Shown here piece by piece: positions 1-9,774 of a stretch of 64,000 nt of DNA. Source of the stretch: Rehmannia glutinosa (taxonomy: Eukaryota > Streptophyta > Magnoliopsida > Lamiales > Orobanchaceae). The notes under the pieces are model-generated. The model saw nothing but the letters and a program-made list of their open reading frames with translations. It did no database searches and was not told the origin of the DNA. A program made the translations under genes and the position numbers. The stretch covers positions 372,001 through 436,000 of the forward strand of contig JABTTQ020002552.1 of the NCBI GenBank assembly GCA_016081115.2, read 5' to 3'. The first letter of the stretch is position 1; the number at the start of each line of letters is the position of its first letter.

Positions 1-175
1 CACCAAATAAAGGAAAAAATAAGGTAATGTTATCATCTTTGTTACTTAACCTTGATTAAATTATACAAGAATAGACTTACACGATATGTGAAATTTCTGA
101 ATCTAAAAAACAAGATTGCAGTGAGGCCCAATATCCTGCCAAATTTTATTGTGGCATGATATTGTGCCCAATATA

Positions 176-345
176 GGGCATGATATATCATGTCCAATAT
201 TAATGAGGCACGATATATGGTGCCATATATTGGGCATGATATATCGTGCCAAAAATATTAATGAGGCACGATATCATGCCATATATTGGGCACGATATAT
301 CGTGCCAAATTTAAAGTGGACGATATATCATGCCACATTTTGTAG
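176..345. repeat. 56-bp tandem repeat built of CACGATAT palindromes
   Basis: Three tandem units start at 176, 232 and 288, a period of 56 bp. Each holds two imperfect palindromes around GGCACGATATATCGTGCC, and the copy at 289-306 is a perfect 18-nt palindrome. The units are joined by AATATTAATGA-like spacers, and the third is diverged after about 306. Related GGCACGATAT motifs recur at 15360-15572, beyond the retroelement nest. The array lies just upstream of the MULE transposase fragment, so it may be a subterminal repeat of that transposon; this is inference. Positions 1-175 hold nothing else I recognise. Confidence 0.8.
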
Positions 346-426
346 TGCAATTTTCATATTCATGATTTTTTTCATGCTTGCATATTGTGGCATATCCTTA
401 ATCTTTTCTATATTTACTTTCTATAG

Positions 427-1178
427 ATGAACTCTAGCTATATTATTCTTCAATTTGGGGGTCACTGGGAAGGTCTAGAATATAAGGGAGGTGAAGAATA
501 AGTTGTTCGTGTTGCACTGGGCAAAAGGAATTATAGTGAAATATTGGATGAGATTTATGGTGTTGTTGAAGTGGATAAGAGCATATACGATTGTGTAATG
601 CATGCTATTGTAGATATTTATGGAAACAAACTTGAGAAGTTAAGGTTGAAAAACGACGGTGACATTAAAAGAGCATTTGAAAACATCGAGTTACCAGTTG
701 TTTTTATAACACTGAAAAGAAAAATGGGTGAGACAAGTTCACATAATGTATTGAGAAGTCAGTCTGGGCATAATCGAGTTGTGAACGTTAAAGGTCAACA
801 AGATATTGGTGGAAGTTTTATGCAACTAATGGGTACTCAGAATGATTTTTCAACAGTCATTGGGCCTAATTACAACTACATGCACCATCTTGGTTTTCAA
901 CAATATGGTGTACCGCACATCAATCTTTATAGTTATGTAGTAAGGCCTAGTGGAGCACCTTTTATGCATTTGAACAATGTTCCAATTATTGATCATTCGC
1001 GTCAACTCTCACCTGCAGTTAATGTTCCAAATATCAATTGTTTGGGACCTAGTATAAGGCCAAGCACTGGAGATGGCTATTATCCAGATACAGGTTGTGA
1101 TAATACTGATGTGGATGTTTGTTGTGGTAATAACGCAGATGATATTGGTGAGAACTACACTGCTCGTGATGTTGTACT
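427..1178 (+). pseudogene. MULE (MuDR-type) transposase, N-terminal fragment
   Basis: From the ATG at 427 one frame runs to 1178 and is broken only by an in-frame TAA at 499-501. The N-terminus (LQFGGHWEG, YKGGEE, then a segment ending in FITLKRK) resembles the short N-terminal domain of plant MuDR-like transposases. It is followed by the usual low-complexity linker rich in N, G and P. The MULE core (DDE) and SWIM zinc finger are absent, because the reading frame is cut at 1179 by the LTR of a minus-strand copia element. I do not find the rest of the gene beyond that element. This is a dead, truncated copy. The family call rests on pattern memory and is moderately sure. Confidence 0.6.
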
Positions 1179-1453
1179 TGTAAGTCCAAGCGGCTACGAT
1201 AATCTGGAGGGGGGGTGAATAGATTATCTCCATCTTTTCGATTTTATCCTCTTTTTCGAACCAAAAGCTCAAAAACAATAGTAAAGGTGCAGAATGTAAA
1301 CAACACACGTCGATATGTAGAGGTTCAACCCACCTAGGGCCTAATCCTCTACCACCCCAGTATATCCGGGATGGATTTCAAAAAGAAAAAGAATTTTGTT
1401 AATTACCAAAATTAATACTACAACTTACAACACCTTGAAGAGCACCACACTCT
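1179..1453 (-). repeat. 3' LTR of outer element, first part (R/U5 end)
   Basis: This is the terminal part of the outer 3' LTR, starting TGTAAGTCC on the plus strand. It aligns with 13386-13661 of the other LTR. It breaks at 1453 inside one of the LTR's own hairpins (GAAGAG...ACTCT), where the inner element inserted, and resumes at 7350. Confidence 0.85.
1449..1453. other. Target site duplication ACTCT, left copy of inner element
   Basis: The five bases before the 5' LTR match the five after the 3' LTR (7345-7349). This fixes the inner insertion at base resolution. Confidence 0.85.
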
Positions 1454-1887
1454 TGTTTGATAAATGTTTTTATCATGATTTTGATGATTTTGTTTTTACA
1501 CCAAAACAATGTTTTTAAAGGTTGTCCAAATACTCCTAAATGATTTAAAATGGTTTCAATATTTTCTGGAATATTTCTTCAAGTTTATTTTTCGACAAAA
1601 TTGGACAACACATTTATTGATTTTGTGTCAATAGGTTTATACATCGAAACTATGTTTCTAAATATTGTCCTAATACTCCCAATTGGTCTAAAATGTTTTT
1701 ACTATTTTTCGGAGTATTTATTGGAATTTATATAGGACAACACTTTTTGTGTTAATGTGTTATTTCATCAAAACCATATCTCTAATGTTGTCCTAAATAC
1801 TCCCGATCGGTTTAAAATATTTTTACGAATTTTTTGGAGTATTTCTTGAGGTTTATTTTCGACAAAAATCGCACAACATTTTATTTA

Positions 1888-2062
1888 GGAGGTCGACTGG
1901 TTGCGCAAAGGGCGACCGGTACCTGAAGAGATGACAGAACTCCTTGTATCTCAAAAATGTTGAAGGGTGACTGGTCCCTATGGGGGGGCGACCGTTCAAC
2001 CAGTGTAAATTTGATGCGTTATTTCTGTTTCTCATATTACTGCGCGACCGGTCGCCCTATGT
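1888..2062. promoter_or_regulatory. U3 cluster of GACCGGTC-type palindromes (inner 5' LTR)
   Basis: Several copies of GCGACCGGT, GACTGGT and GCGACCGGTCGCC lie 150-320 bp upstream of the TATA box. They are CpG-rich and self-complementary in otherwise AT-rich DNA. All family-A LTRs here have such a cluster at this place. An enhancer or a small-RNA target are both possible; the sequence alone does not say which. Confidence 0.55.
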
Positions 2063-2210
2063 TTGACAGCAAAATTCTAACCGTTGTGCAGCAGACAGTT
2101 TTTCCTTAAATTGTGGGATTGATTTCTAACAGCTATAATATTGATTTTAATTGCAATTGTTTTGTAGATATCAGATTCCAATAGGAGCCTATCAAGTATC
2201 AATCATCTCC

Positions 2211-2219
2211 TATAAATAG
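2211..2219 (+). promoter_or_regulatory. TATA box of inner 5' LTR
   Basis: TATAAATAG follows ATCTCC and precedes an A-rich stretch with AACAACACAACAC. Transcription would start near 2240, placing the hairpin array in the RNA leader. The same motif is at 6626 in the 3' LTR. Confidence 0.7.
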
Positions 2220-2452
2220 AGGAAGATTTGAAGCACAACAATAAGAGAGAACAACACAACACAACAAAATATACTCAAGCAAACACTTGGTCTTCTATTG
2301 TTATTATTCTTGTTGTAATTTGCCTAGCTTATCACTTTCACATCCTTGAGGTCTAGGCTATTCTTGATTACACTTGCACTCAATTTTATAATTCATTATC
2401 GAGTTGTAATCTTGAATTTTTGGGTAATCATTCAACAAAGATATCCTTGTGA

Positions 2453-2664
2453 GTGCTCTTGTGGTAAGAACACACTTGGGTGATCTAGGTGTTAGGTGTA
2501 AGAAGATTGTGGTAATCTTCTTGTCGAGGTGTTGAAGAATTTGGTATTCTTCAAGGTAGAAGATTGTGGTAATCTCCACAAGGTGCCGTTGGAGATTGTG
2601 GTAATCTTCAAGAGAGATTGTGGTAATCTCAAAGGTGGTGTTGAAGAAGAGTGTGGTGCTCTTC
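2453..2664 (+). repeat. Array of seven short hairpins with constant GTGGT loop (inner 5' LTR)
   Basis: Seven inverted repeats follow one another. Stems in order are GTGCTCTT/AAGAACAC (7 of 8 pairs), AAGAAGATT/AATCTTCTT (9), TTGAAGAAT/ATTCTTCAA (9), AGATT/AATCT, AGATT/AATCT, GAGATT/AATCTC (6) and GAAGAG/CTCTTC plus a T-G pair. The loop is GTGGT in six and TTGGT in the third. The array lies downstream of the TATA box, so it would be in the transcript. Related arrays are in all family-A LTRs in the window. Confidence 0.8.
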
Positions 2665-2905
2665 AAGGTGTTGTTGTAAGTTGGTGTTGTATTAAATTTG
2701 GTAACTAAAAAAATCTTTTTTTCTTTTTGAAATCCATCTCGGATATACTGGGGTGGTAGAGGATTAGGCCCTAGGTAGGTTGAACCTCTATAAATCGACG
2801 TGTGTTGTTTACATTTCGCACCTTTATTATTGTCTTTGAGCTTTCGGTTCGAAAAAAAGGGTAAAATCGAAAAGATGGAGATAATCTATTCACCCCCCCT
2901 CTAGC

Positions 2906-4303
2906 TTGGACTTACAAGTGGTATCAAAGCCAAACTCTTTGGCAAGCTCGTTTCACATCGCGAGTGAAGAGAAACGATCGTCGGCTACGAATGAAGCTCA
3001 TCTTTCTGGCACCTCCACCACCAAGCCACCTCAATTTGATTCCAAAAATTTTACATTTTGGAAAGAAAGAATGGAATGCTATTTACAAGGTTGCGGGTTC
3101 GATATTTGGAACATCGTCATCATTGGAGAATCCATTCCGATGAAAGATATACCATACACCTCCAATGCTCTCAAGGAGCTCAATGATGAAGAAAAGAAAA
3201 TCATCTCCTTAAATGGTAAAGCTCTCAATATTTTGTATTATTCACTTACTAATTTGGAATATGAACATATTGTAGGAATTCGATCGGCACATGAAGTATG
3301 GCAAAATTTAGAAGCCATCTATGGAGTATTTGCAAATGAAAGGAGTCAAACAAAAGCATCTACTTCTCAAAGGGATACAAGTTCAAATGTAAGGAACAAG
3401 CCTTTTACAACTTCCAACTATGAAGTAGTCGAACAATGTTTTATGGGCATCGAAGAAGAAAACGAGGTATGTCTTAAACCCTCTACTTCCTATGATATTG
3501 TTATTCAAAATTATTATAGTGATTTGCAAAATGATTTTGATGATCTTCAAAATGAATTCCAAAGCTTGCTTGTTAAATACAAAAATCTGAAAAAGGAATT
3601 CAATGCTTTGAAAAATGAAAAGGATAGTTTATCTACTTCCTATCAATTACTATCATGTGCTCACACCACCACACTTGATAAGGTTAGAAACCTTGAAAAA
3701 GAAAATAGTACTCTTGTTGAGGATATTAATTGCATGAAAAAGGATTTATCAAAATCCAACTTGAGTACCGATAAAATGACCAATATTGTTTATAGTTGTG
3801 ATAAATTGAAACAATGACTTGATCATAAGCCTAGTATTATTAATTATGTGAAAAGAAATCAAGTACCTATGTATGATGGTCATTATGCTCCTAAAATTGT
3901 TACTTGTTTTTATTGCGGTAAAAAGGGTCATACGGTAAATAATTGTCAGGATAGAAATAGCTCTAATTATTGTTGGAGACCTAAAAGTCTCAAGACTAAT
4001 CCCAAAGGACCCAAGCACTTGAGGGTACCACAAAACAATGTTACATTAGGTACGACCCGGCGAAATAATAATCGAAGAAAATTCATATCGCCAAGGAGAC
4101 ATCAAATGACCATCTCGTTTAATCAAAGGAGAAGATATCACCACAATGAATTTTCAAGAGAAAGACACTTTCAAAAATGGGAAGGCCACAATGCTTGGAG
4201 ATGGAGCAATTGGAGAAGCCATTATCAACAAGATGATTTTCAAAGGGAAAGATATCATCAACAACGAGAACGGCACAACCCATGGAAATGGCGTAATTGG
4301 TAA
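2906..4303 (+). pseudogene. gag of inner family-A copia element
   Basis: One frame runs from the LTR end to 4303, with an in-frame TGA at 3815-3817. The open stretch begins at a TTG overlapping the LTR end and PBS, which is unlikely to be the true start; the first in-frame ATG is at 3071. Seen in order are a copia-type gag start (FTFWKERMECYL near residue 50), EVWQNLEAIYG near residue 130, a gap where the middle of the usual UBN2-type gag domain should be, a coiled-coil rich in N, L and K, a CCHC knuckle (CFYCGKKGHTVNNC, CX2CX4HX4C) after the stop, and a basic tail with repeated RRxxH and WRNW motifs. The product would coat element RNA. The internal deletion, stop and missing ATG make it non-functional. 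Confidence 0.75.
2917..2931 (+). promoter_or_regulatory. Primer binding site (initiator Met tRNA), inner element
   Basis: AGTGGTATCAAAGCC directly follows the LTR. TGGTATCAAAGC pairs with the 3' end of plant initiator tRNA-Met with one mismatch to the usual TGGTATCAGAGC. Confidence 0.8.
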
Positions 4304-5085
4304 ATTGTATCTCCCCATTTAAATATGCATTTTATTTAGTTATTATGCATGTCTTTATTCGTGCCTATATTTTCAAAATGAGTTTTCAAATATTTATTAA
4401 GGTCTTCAATATATATTTGTGTTTTTAAAAATTATTTGAAAAGAAGACCTTGCATTATGTTTTTAAAACTCTTATGCATTTGCTTAGATGTTTTATTATG
4501 GATTTTTATGGCATTAGCATTCTTGTGACATATATTGTTTTTATCCTATATTTGTATCATGTTGCTTTGTGCAAATCTTGTTTAAGAATTATGGATTTAT
4601 ATCTCTTCTTCATTGGCTATCTTCTCATAATCCATCAAGAAATGATTTAGATATCGAGGTACGTTCACTATTGTTATCTACCTCTTAGACTCGATATATT
4701 TGTACCATATGCCTATGTGCTTGTTTTTCAAGTTATTTCAAAATATTTCACACAAGTGCCATTAAAAAGGATTTTTTTTTTTGATTTTTCTGAAAGGCAC
4801 TATTCGATATTTGATTGCACATAGTTGCTTTGCCAACTCTTGTTCAAATACTTCTTTTTAATGAGGTCTCAACTATTTGCTCTCGGATTTCCAAATTTTA
4901 AAAGAGACCTTATATAGCTTTCTATAAGCTTATTTGGACTTACATGTTGTATTATATCCTTGATTATTTTCATTAAGCATAGTATGTGTTACTTGCTAGA
5001 GTGTCTCTATTATTTGATATTACTATGCTCGTGTGCAAGATGTCTTGATAAGATTTTGCAGGAATGTTTGGTGTTTTGGAACAAG
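4304..5085. other. AT-rich spacer between gag and pol remnant, inner element
   Basis: No coding signal is visible. It is related to the spacer at 11119-12013 of the outer element, sharing a TTATGGATTTNTATNNCATTAGCAT-type stretch and a GAGGTACGTTCAC-like motif. It is therefore a family feature. Protease and integrase would normally be here. Confidence 0.6.
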
Positions 5086-5700
5086 ATAATTGACCAAGGC
5101 AAGGTTAGTAGCTCAATGGTATTGTCAAGAAGAAGGTATTGATTTTGATGATACATTTGCACCCGTAGCACATTTAGAAGCTATTCGCATTCTACTTGTC
5201 CATTCTTGTTTTAAGAAAATTTCAAGCTTTACCAAATGGATGTTAAATCCAATTTTCTAAATGGTTTTTTATTCTAGAAGAAGTCTATATAAAACAACCG
5301 GGGTTTGAACGATTTTTTTTATAGGCCAAATTCTTTTTAAAAGGCCGTGTACGGTTGATATAAGCATCCCGTGTTTTGTTTGATAAACTTAGATATTTTG
5401 CAAAATGATTTTATAAAGAGGTAAAGTTGATACTACTTTCTTTGTTTTTTTGAAAAAAAAAGGGCAAGATTGCTTATTAGTACATATTTGAGTTGATTTG
5501 GTGCCACTAATGAATTTTTGTGCAAGATATTGTTCTAAGTTGATGATAGGTGAACTTGAGATGATCATGATGGGGGAGCTCAATTCTTCATTGGAATTCA
5601 AGTTAAACAATGCCAAGAAGGTGATATATCTCACTATCAAAGTATACAAATAAAACCCTTGAAGAAGTGAGGCATTGAAGAAGAAAGAACCATCTCAACC
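5085..5700 (+). pseudogene. Copia reverse transcriptase remnant, inner element
   Basis: Broken frames read like the copia RT (RVT_2) start: EEGIDFDDTFAPVAHLEAIRILL, in pieces, then LYQMDVKSNFLNGF. Further on is a fragment recalling the post-YVDD stretch (MIMMGELNSSLEF). The YVDD centre is lost and frames shift repeatedly. Equivalent sequence is at 63490-64000 in the third element. Confidence 0.65.
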
Positions 5701-5856
5701 TCTATGACTACCATGTAAAGATTAACAAAGGAAGGCATATCGGTCGACAAACAATGATTGGAATGTTGTCCCTCACAACGGAAAGTTCTTTTTTAACCGG
5801 TAAAATTGTTTTGTTTTCAAAATCGACTTTGGTAAATTGTTTTGGTTTGTAATCAT

Positions 5857-5871
5857 CAAAAAGGGGGAGAT
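5857..5871 (+). promoter_or_regulatory. Polypurine tract, inner element
   Basis: CAAAAAGGGGGAGAT directly precedes the 3' LTR. It is the plus-strand primer site for reverse transcription. Confidence 0.75.
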
Positions 5872-7344
5872 TGTTTGATAAATGTTTTTATCATGATTTT
5901 GATGATTTTGTTTTTACACCAAAACAATGTTTTTAAAGGTTGTCCAAATACTCCTAAATGATTTAAAATGGTTTCAATATTTTCTGGAGTATTTCTTCAA
6001 GTTTATTTTTCGACAAAATTGGACAACACATTTATTGATTTTGTGTCAATAGGTTTATACATCGAAACTATGTTTCTAAATGTTGTCCTAATACTCCCAA
6101 TTGGTCTAAAATGTTTTTACTATTTTTCGGAGTATTTATTGGAATTTATATCGGACAACACTTTTTGTGTTAATGTGTTATTTCATCAAAACCATATCTC
6201 TAATGTTGTCCTAAATACTCCCAATCGGTTTAAAATATTTTTACGAATTTTTCGGAGTATTTCTTGAGGTTTATTTTCGACAAAAATCGGACAAAATTTC
6301 ATTTAGGAGGTCGACCGGTCGCGCAAAGGGCGACCGGTACCTGAAGAGATGAGAACTCCCTGTATCTCAAAAATGTTGAAGGGTGACTGGTCCCTATGGG
6401 GGGCGACCGGTCAACCAGTGTAAATTTGCTGCGTTATTTCTCTTTCTCATATTATCTTGTGACGGTCGCTCTATGTTTTTAAAGAAAATTCTAACCGTTG
6501 TGCAGCATACAACTTTTCCCTAAATTGTGGGATTGATTTCTAATAGCTATAATCTTGATTTTTAATTGCAATTTTTTTGTAGATATCAGATTCCAAGAGG
6601 AGCCTATCAAGTATCAATCATCTCCTATAAATAGAGAAAGATTTGAAGCACAACAATAAGAGAGAACAACACAACACAACAAGATATACTCAAGCAAACA
6701 CTTGGTCTTCTATTGTCATTATTCTTGTTGTAATTTGCCTAGCTTATCACTTTCACATCCTTGAGGTCTAGGCTATTCTTGATTACACTTGCACTCAATT
6801 GTATAATTCATTATCGAGTTGTAATATTGATTTTTAGGTAATCATTCAACACAAGATATCCTTGTGAGTGATCTTGTGGTAAGAACACACTTGGGTGATC
6901 TAGGTGTTAGGTGTAAGAAGATTGTGGTAATCTTCTTGTCGAGGTGTTGAAGAATTTGGTATTCTTCAAGGTAGAAGATTGTGGTAATCTTCATAAGGTG
7001 CCGTTGGAGATTGTGGTAATCATCAAGAGAGATTATGGTAATCTCAAAGGTGGTGTTGAAGAAGAGTGTGGTGCTCTTCAAGGTGTTGTTGTAAGTTGGT
7101 GTTGTATTAATTTTGGTAATTAATAAAATCTTTTTTTCTTTTTGAAATCCATCCCGGATATACTGGGGTGGTAGAGTATAAGGCCCTAGGTGGGTTGAAA
7201 CTCTATAAATCGACGTGTGTTGTTTACATTCCGCACCTTTATTATTGTCTTTGAGCTTTCGGTTCGAAAAAGAGGGTAAAATCGAAAAGATGGAGATAAT
7301 CTATTCACCCCCCCTCTAGATTATCGTAGCCGCTTGGACTTACA
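5872..7344 (+). repeat. 3' LTR of inner family-A element
   Basis: 1473 bp, nearly the same as 1454-2916. Palindrome cluster at about 6306-6472, TATA box at 6626, hairpin array at 6866-7080, end GACTTACA at 7344, followed by TSD ACTCT. Confidence 0.9.
6866..7080 (+). repeat. Seven-hairpin array in inner 3' LTR
   Basis: The same order as in the 5' LTR. The fourth stem is better here (GAAGATT/AATCTTC, 7 pairs). The GAGATT/AATCTC unit has loop ATGGT instead of GTGGT. Confidence 0.75.
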
Positions 7345-7349
7345 ACTCT

Positions 7350-7560
7350 TCTACAACACCACCTTTGGAGATTACCACAATCTCCCTTTGAAGAATACCA
7401 CAATCTTCCTTCAACGGCACCTTGAAGATCACCACAATCTTCAATCTTCAATCTTGAAGAATACCAAATTCTTCAACACCTCAAGAGCACCACACTCTTG
7501 AAACACCTATCACCTAGATCACCCAAGTGTATTCTTACCACAAGAATACTCACAAGGATG
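7350..7560 (-). repeat. Hairpin array in outer 3' LTR, split by inner insertion
   Basis: On the plus strand the loops read ACCAC. Visible stems include GGAGATT/AATCTCC, TTGAAGAT/ATCTTCAA with a G-T step, TTGAAGAAT/ATTCTTCAA, CAAGAG/CTCTTG and GTATTCTT/AAGAATAC (8 of 8). The GAAGAG/CTCTTC unit is cut by the inner element. Confidence 0.75.
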
Positions 7561-7962
7561 TCTTGTGTTGAATGATAACCAAAAATCAAGATTACAACTC
7601 AATAATGGATATTACAATTTGAGTGCAAGTTTAATCAAGAAATAAAAGTCTAGACCTCAAGATGTGAAAGTGATAAGCTAGGCAAAAATACAACAATAAT
7701 AATAACTATGACGAACAAGTGTTTGCTTTGTATGTATCTTGTTGTGTTGTATTTCAATTGTTGTCATGGTTGCTCCAAAACTTCCTCTATTTATAGGAGA
7801 TGTCTTGTACATGATAGGCTCCTCTTGGGGACTTGAATTCTGTAAATAATTGCAAGACAATTGAAGAAAAGAGTTGTTAGAAATCAACTCCATGATTTAA
7901 GGAAATGTTGTCAATGTTGTCTGCTGTGAAACGGTCAGAATTTTGCTGTCAAAACATAGGGC

Positions 7963-8265
7963 CACCGATCACGCTCAAATATACGTTTGAAGAAAACATA
8001 GCAAAATACAACAGGGCGACCGGTCAGGGGGGACTTCGACCGGTCGACCTATACCCTAACCAGTCCCCCTCATTAAAAAACCAAGGAATGAAAGTTCTGT
8101 TTCAAATGCGAAGTTCCCAGGTACCAGTCGACCGGTCGACGTCACCGGTCGACGCCCTGGTCGACCGGTCGACCTGGCCATTTTCTCATCCGTCTCATTT
8201 TTAGTTCTAAAATTCATCTTCAGGTACGGGTTGCCCTCTACGGCGACCGGTTGACCTCGAGCCAG
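7963..8265. promoter_or_regulatory. U3 palindrome cluster, outer 3' LTR
   Basis: At least nine GACCGGTC, GGTCGACC or GTCGACCGGTCGAC motifs lie upstream (on the minus strand) of the TATA box at 7787-7795. Copy number differs from the sister LTR at 14257-14575. Confidence 0.55.
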
Positions 8266-8569
8266 AAATGTTGTCCAATTTTTGTCGAAAATAAAACTCA
8301 CGAAATACTCCGAACATTTAGTAAAAACATTTTAAACCAATCGGGAGTATTTAGACAACATTTAGGAACCTTGTTTTGAAGTAAAAACTTATAAACATAA
8401 AATCATTAAAAGTGTTGTCCAAATTTATCTAAAATAAAACTTGAAAAAATACTCCGAAAAATATTAAAACCATTTTAAATCATTTAGGAGTATTTGGACA
8501 ACAATTAAAAACATTGTTTTGGTGTGAAAATAAAATCATCAAAATTAAGATAAAAACATGTATCTAACA

Positions 8570-9774
8570 AACTCCCCCTTTTTGATGATTACAAACCAAA
8601 ACAATTTTTACGAGGACGATTTTGAAAACAAAATAATTTTCCGGTCTTACGAGTAAACTATCCGTTTAAAAACATTTTATAAAAAGCTCCCCCTATCGAT
8701 AAGCACATCAACAAGAAATATTGCATAAGCTAGAAGCACAAGCTATTACAAGCTTTTACAAAATACACATAAATATCATGAGCTAAGAAGCTCCCCCTGT
8801 CAAAATGTTTATAATCATTTGCAATTAAGTCCATAATACAAGTCATTGACTAGGTATTATTGGCTTTAGGAAGTCATAGCTTATAGCTTTTATTGCGAGC
8901 TTTTATTAGCTTCTTTGAGCTAACGAGCCAATTTCCTATTTCTCCCCCTTTGGAATCATCAAAAAGAATGTTAGGATGATAAAAACATCATACATATATA
9001 TCAAAGTGCGCCAAAGAAACGGTTTATCAACCATTGAACAATTTAGGCTTAAGTTCCAAAAAAATGGGAGAAATGTATCATGAAGAGTTCATAAGCTCGT
9101 TTTGTTTGCCAAGACATGATCTCAATAAGTTTGTAAGACTTTTGAAAGCAAGAGAGTCATGTAGAAGTTGAAATTTTCATTGTGACATTTCATCGAACAC
9201 TTTGTGGGAGTAAAAATTAAAAGAAGTTGTATAGAGCCCTTGTAAATGAATCAAGCCAAAAAAATTTATATCATCACAAAAGCAAATTTTCAACATATAT
9301 CCAACAAATAAAAGGCTCAACAAAGTAAATTCTCAAGGGTTCGACCCAATTGAGATAATTTTAGCCAAAAAAAGATCAAGGCATTACGAATGCCATCAAG
9401 CAAAAATTAAAGAACCATCAAGTAGTGTATATCAAGCATCAAGCAATATAAATAAGACATTACAAATGTCCCAAATTATCCATCTAAACAACATGATCAA
9501 GGCATCTCAAATGCATTTAAGCAACAATTAAAAAAAGCACTTTTACCATCAAGTACTTCATACCAACTATCAAACAATGCCAAACTAGAGTATTTTTACC
9601 ATCAAATACTCCATCAATATCATGATGATCCAATAGCCATTTTGCTATTTTAACCCTTTCAAGAAAACAAGTAAATCTCATTAGTGCAATTTAGAGTTTT
9701 ACAAGATAGTTCATAAAATTACAAAACAACATGGACAAGAAAGAAAATGCTAATATAATAAAGGGGTGGGGACA
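8570..9774 (-). other. Non-coding 3' region of outer element with repeated PPT-like motifs
   Basis: No ORF of note. CTCCCCCT motifs (polypurine on the minus strand) occur next to the LTR (8571-8585) and again near 8690, 8790 and 8943. Repeated PPT-like motifs upstream of the 3' LTR are described for Sireviruses. The third element has the same arrangement (61766-62190). Confidence 0.6.

Larger units (their letters stand above)
1454..2916 (+). repeat. 5' LTR of inner family-A element
   Basis: The LTR begins TGTTTGATAA and ends GGACTTACA, 1463 bp. U3 holds a GACCGGTC palindrome cluster (1888-2062) and a TATA box at 2211-2219. The following R/U5 holds the seven-hairpin array (2453-2664) and a C-run shortly before the end. 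It lacks about 13 nt (ATTATCGTAGCCG) present at the end of the 3' LTR. Confidence 0.9.
1454..7344 (+). mobile_element. Inner family-A Ty1/copia retrotransposon
   Basis: A complete LTR-to-LTR element lies in opposite orientation inside the outer element's 3' LTR. LTRs are 1454-2916 and 5872-7344, both TG...CA. The 5-bp target duplication ACTCT is perfect (1449-1453 and 7345-7349). A PBS for initiator Met tRNA follows the 5' LTR, and the tract AAAAAGGGGGAGA precedes the 3' LTR. Inside are a gag pseudogene with zinc knuckle, a spacer, and a fragment of copia RT; protease and integrase are missing. The LTRs are very similar to each other; the main difference I see is a roughly 13-nt gap near the end of the 5' LTR. 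This implies a fairly recent insertion of an already defective element. Confidence 0.9.
7350..8569 (-). repeat. 3' LTR of outer element, second part (U3 and R)
   Basis: This continues the LTR interrupted at 1453. It contains the rest of the hairpin array (7350-7560), the TATA box complement CTATTTATA at 7787-7795, the palindrome cluster at 7963-8265, and the U3 end at 8569 (TGTTAGATA on the minus strand). Confidence 0.85.

Noticed and set aside
2453..2664. CRISPR-like array
   Set aside because: Units are short inverted repeats with no constant direct repeat or spacer length, in a plant LTR.
2358..2666. 102-codon minus-strand frame over the hairpin array
   Set aside because: It is periodic (TTI repeats) only because of the hairpin repeats, and versions occur in every LTR with stops in different places.
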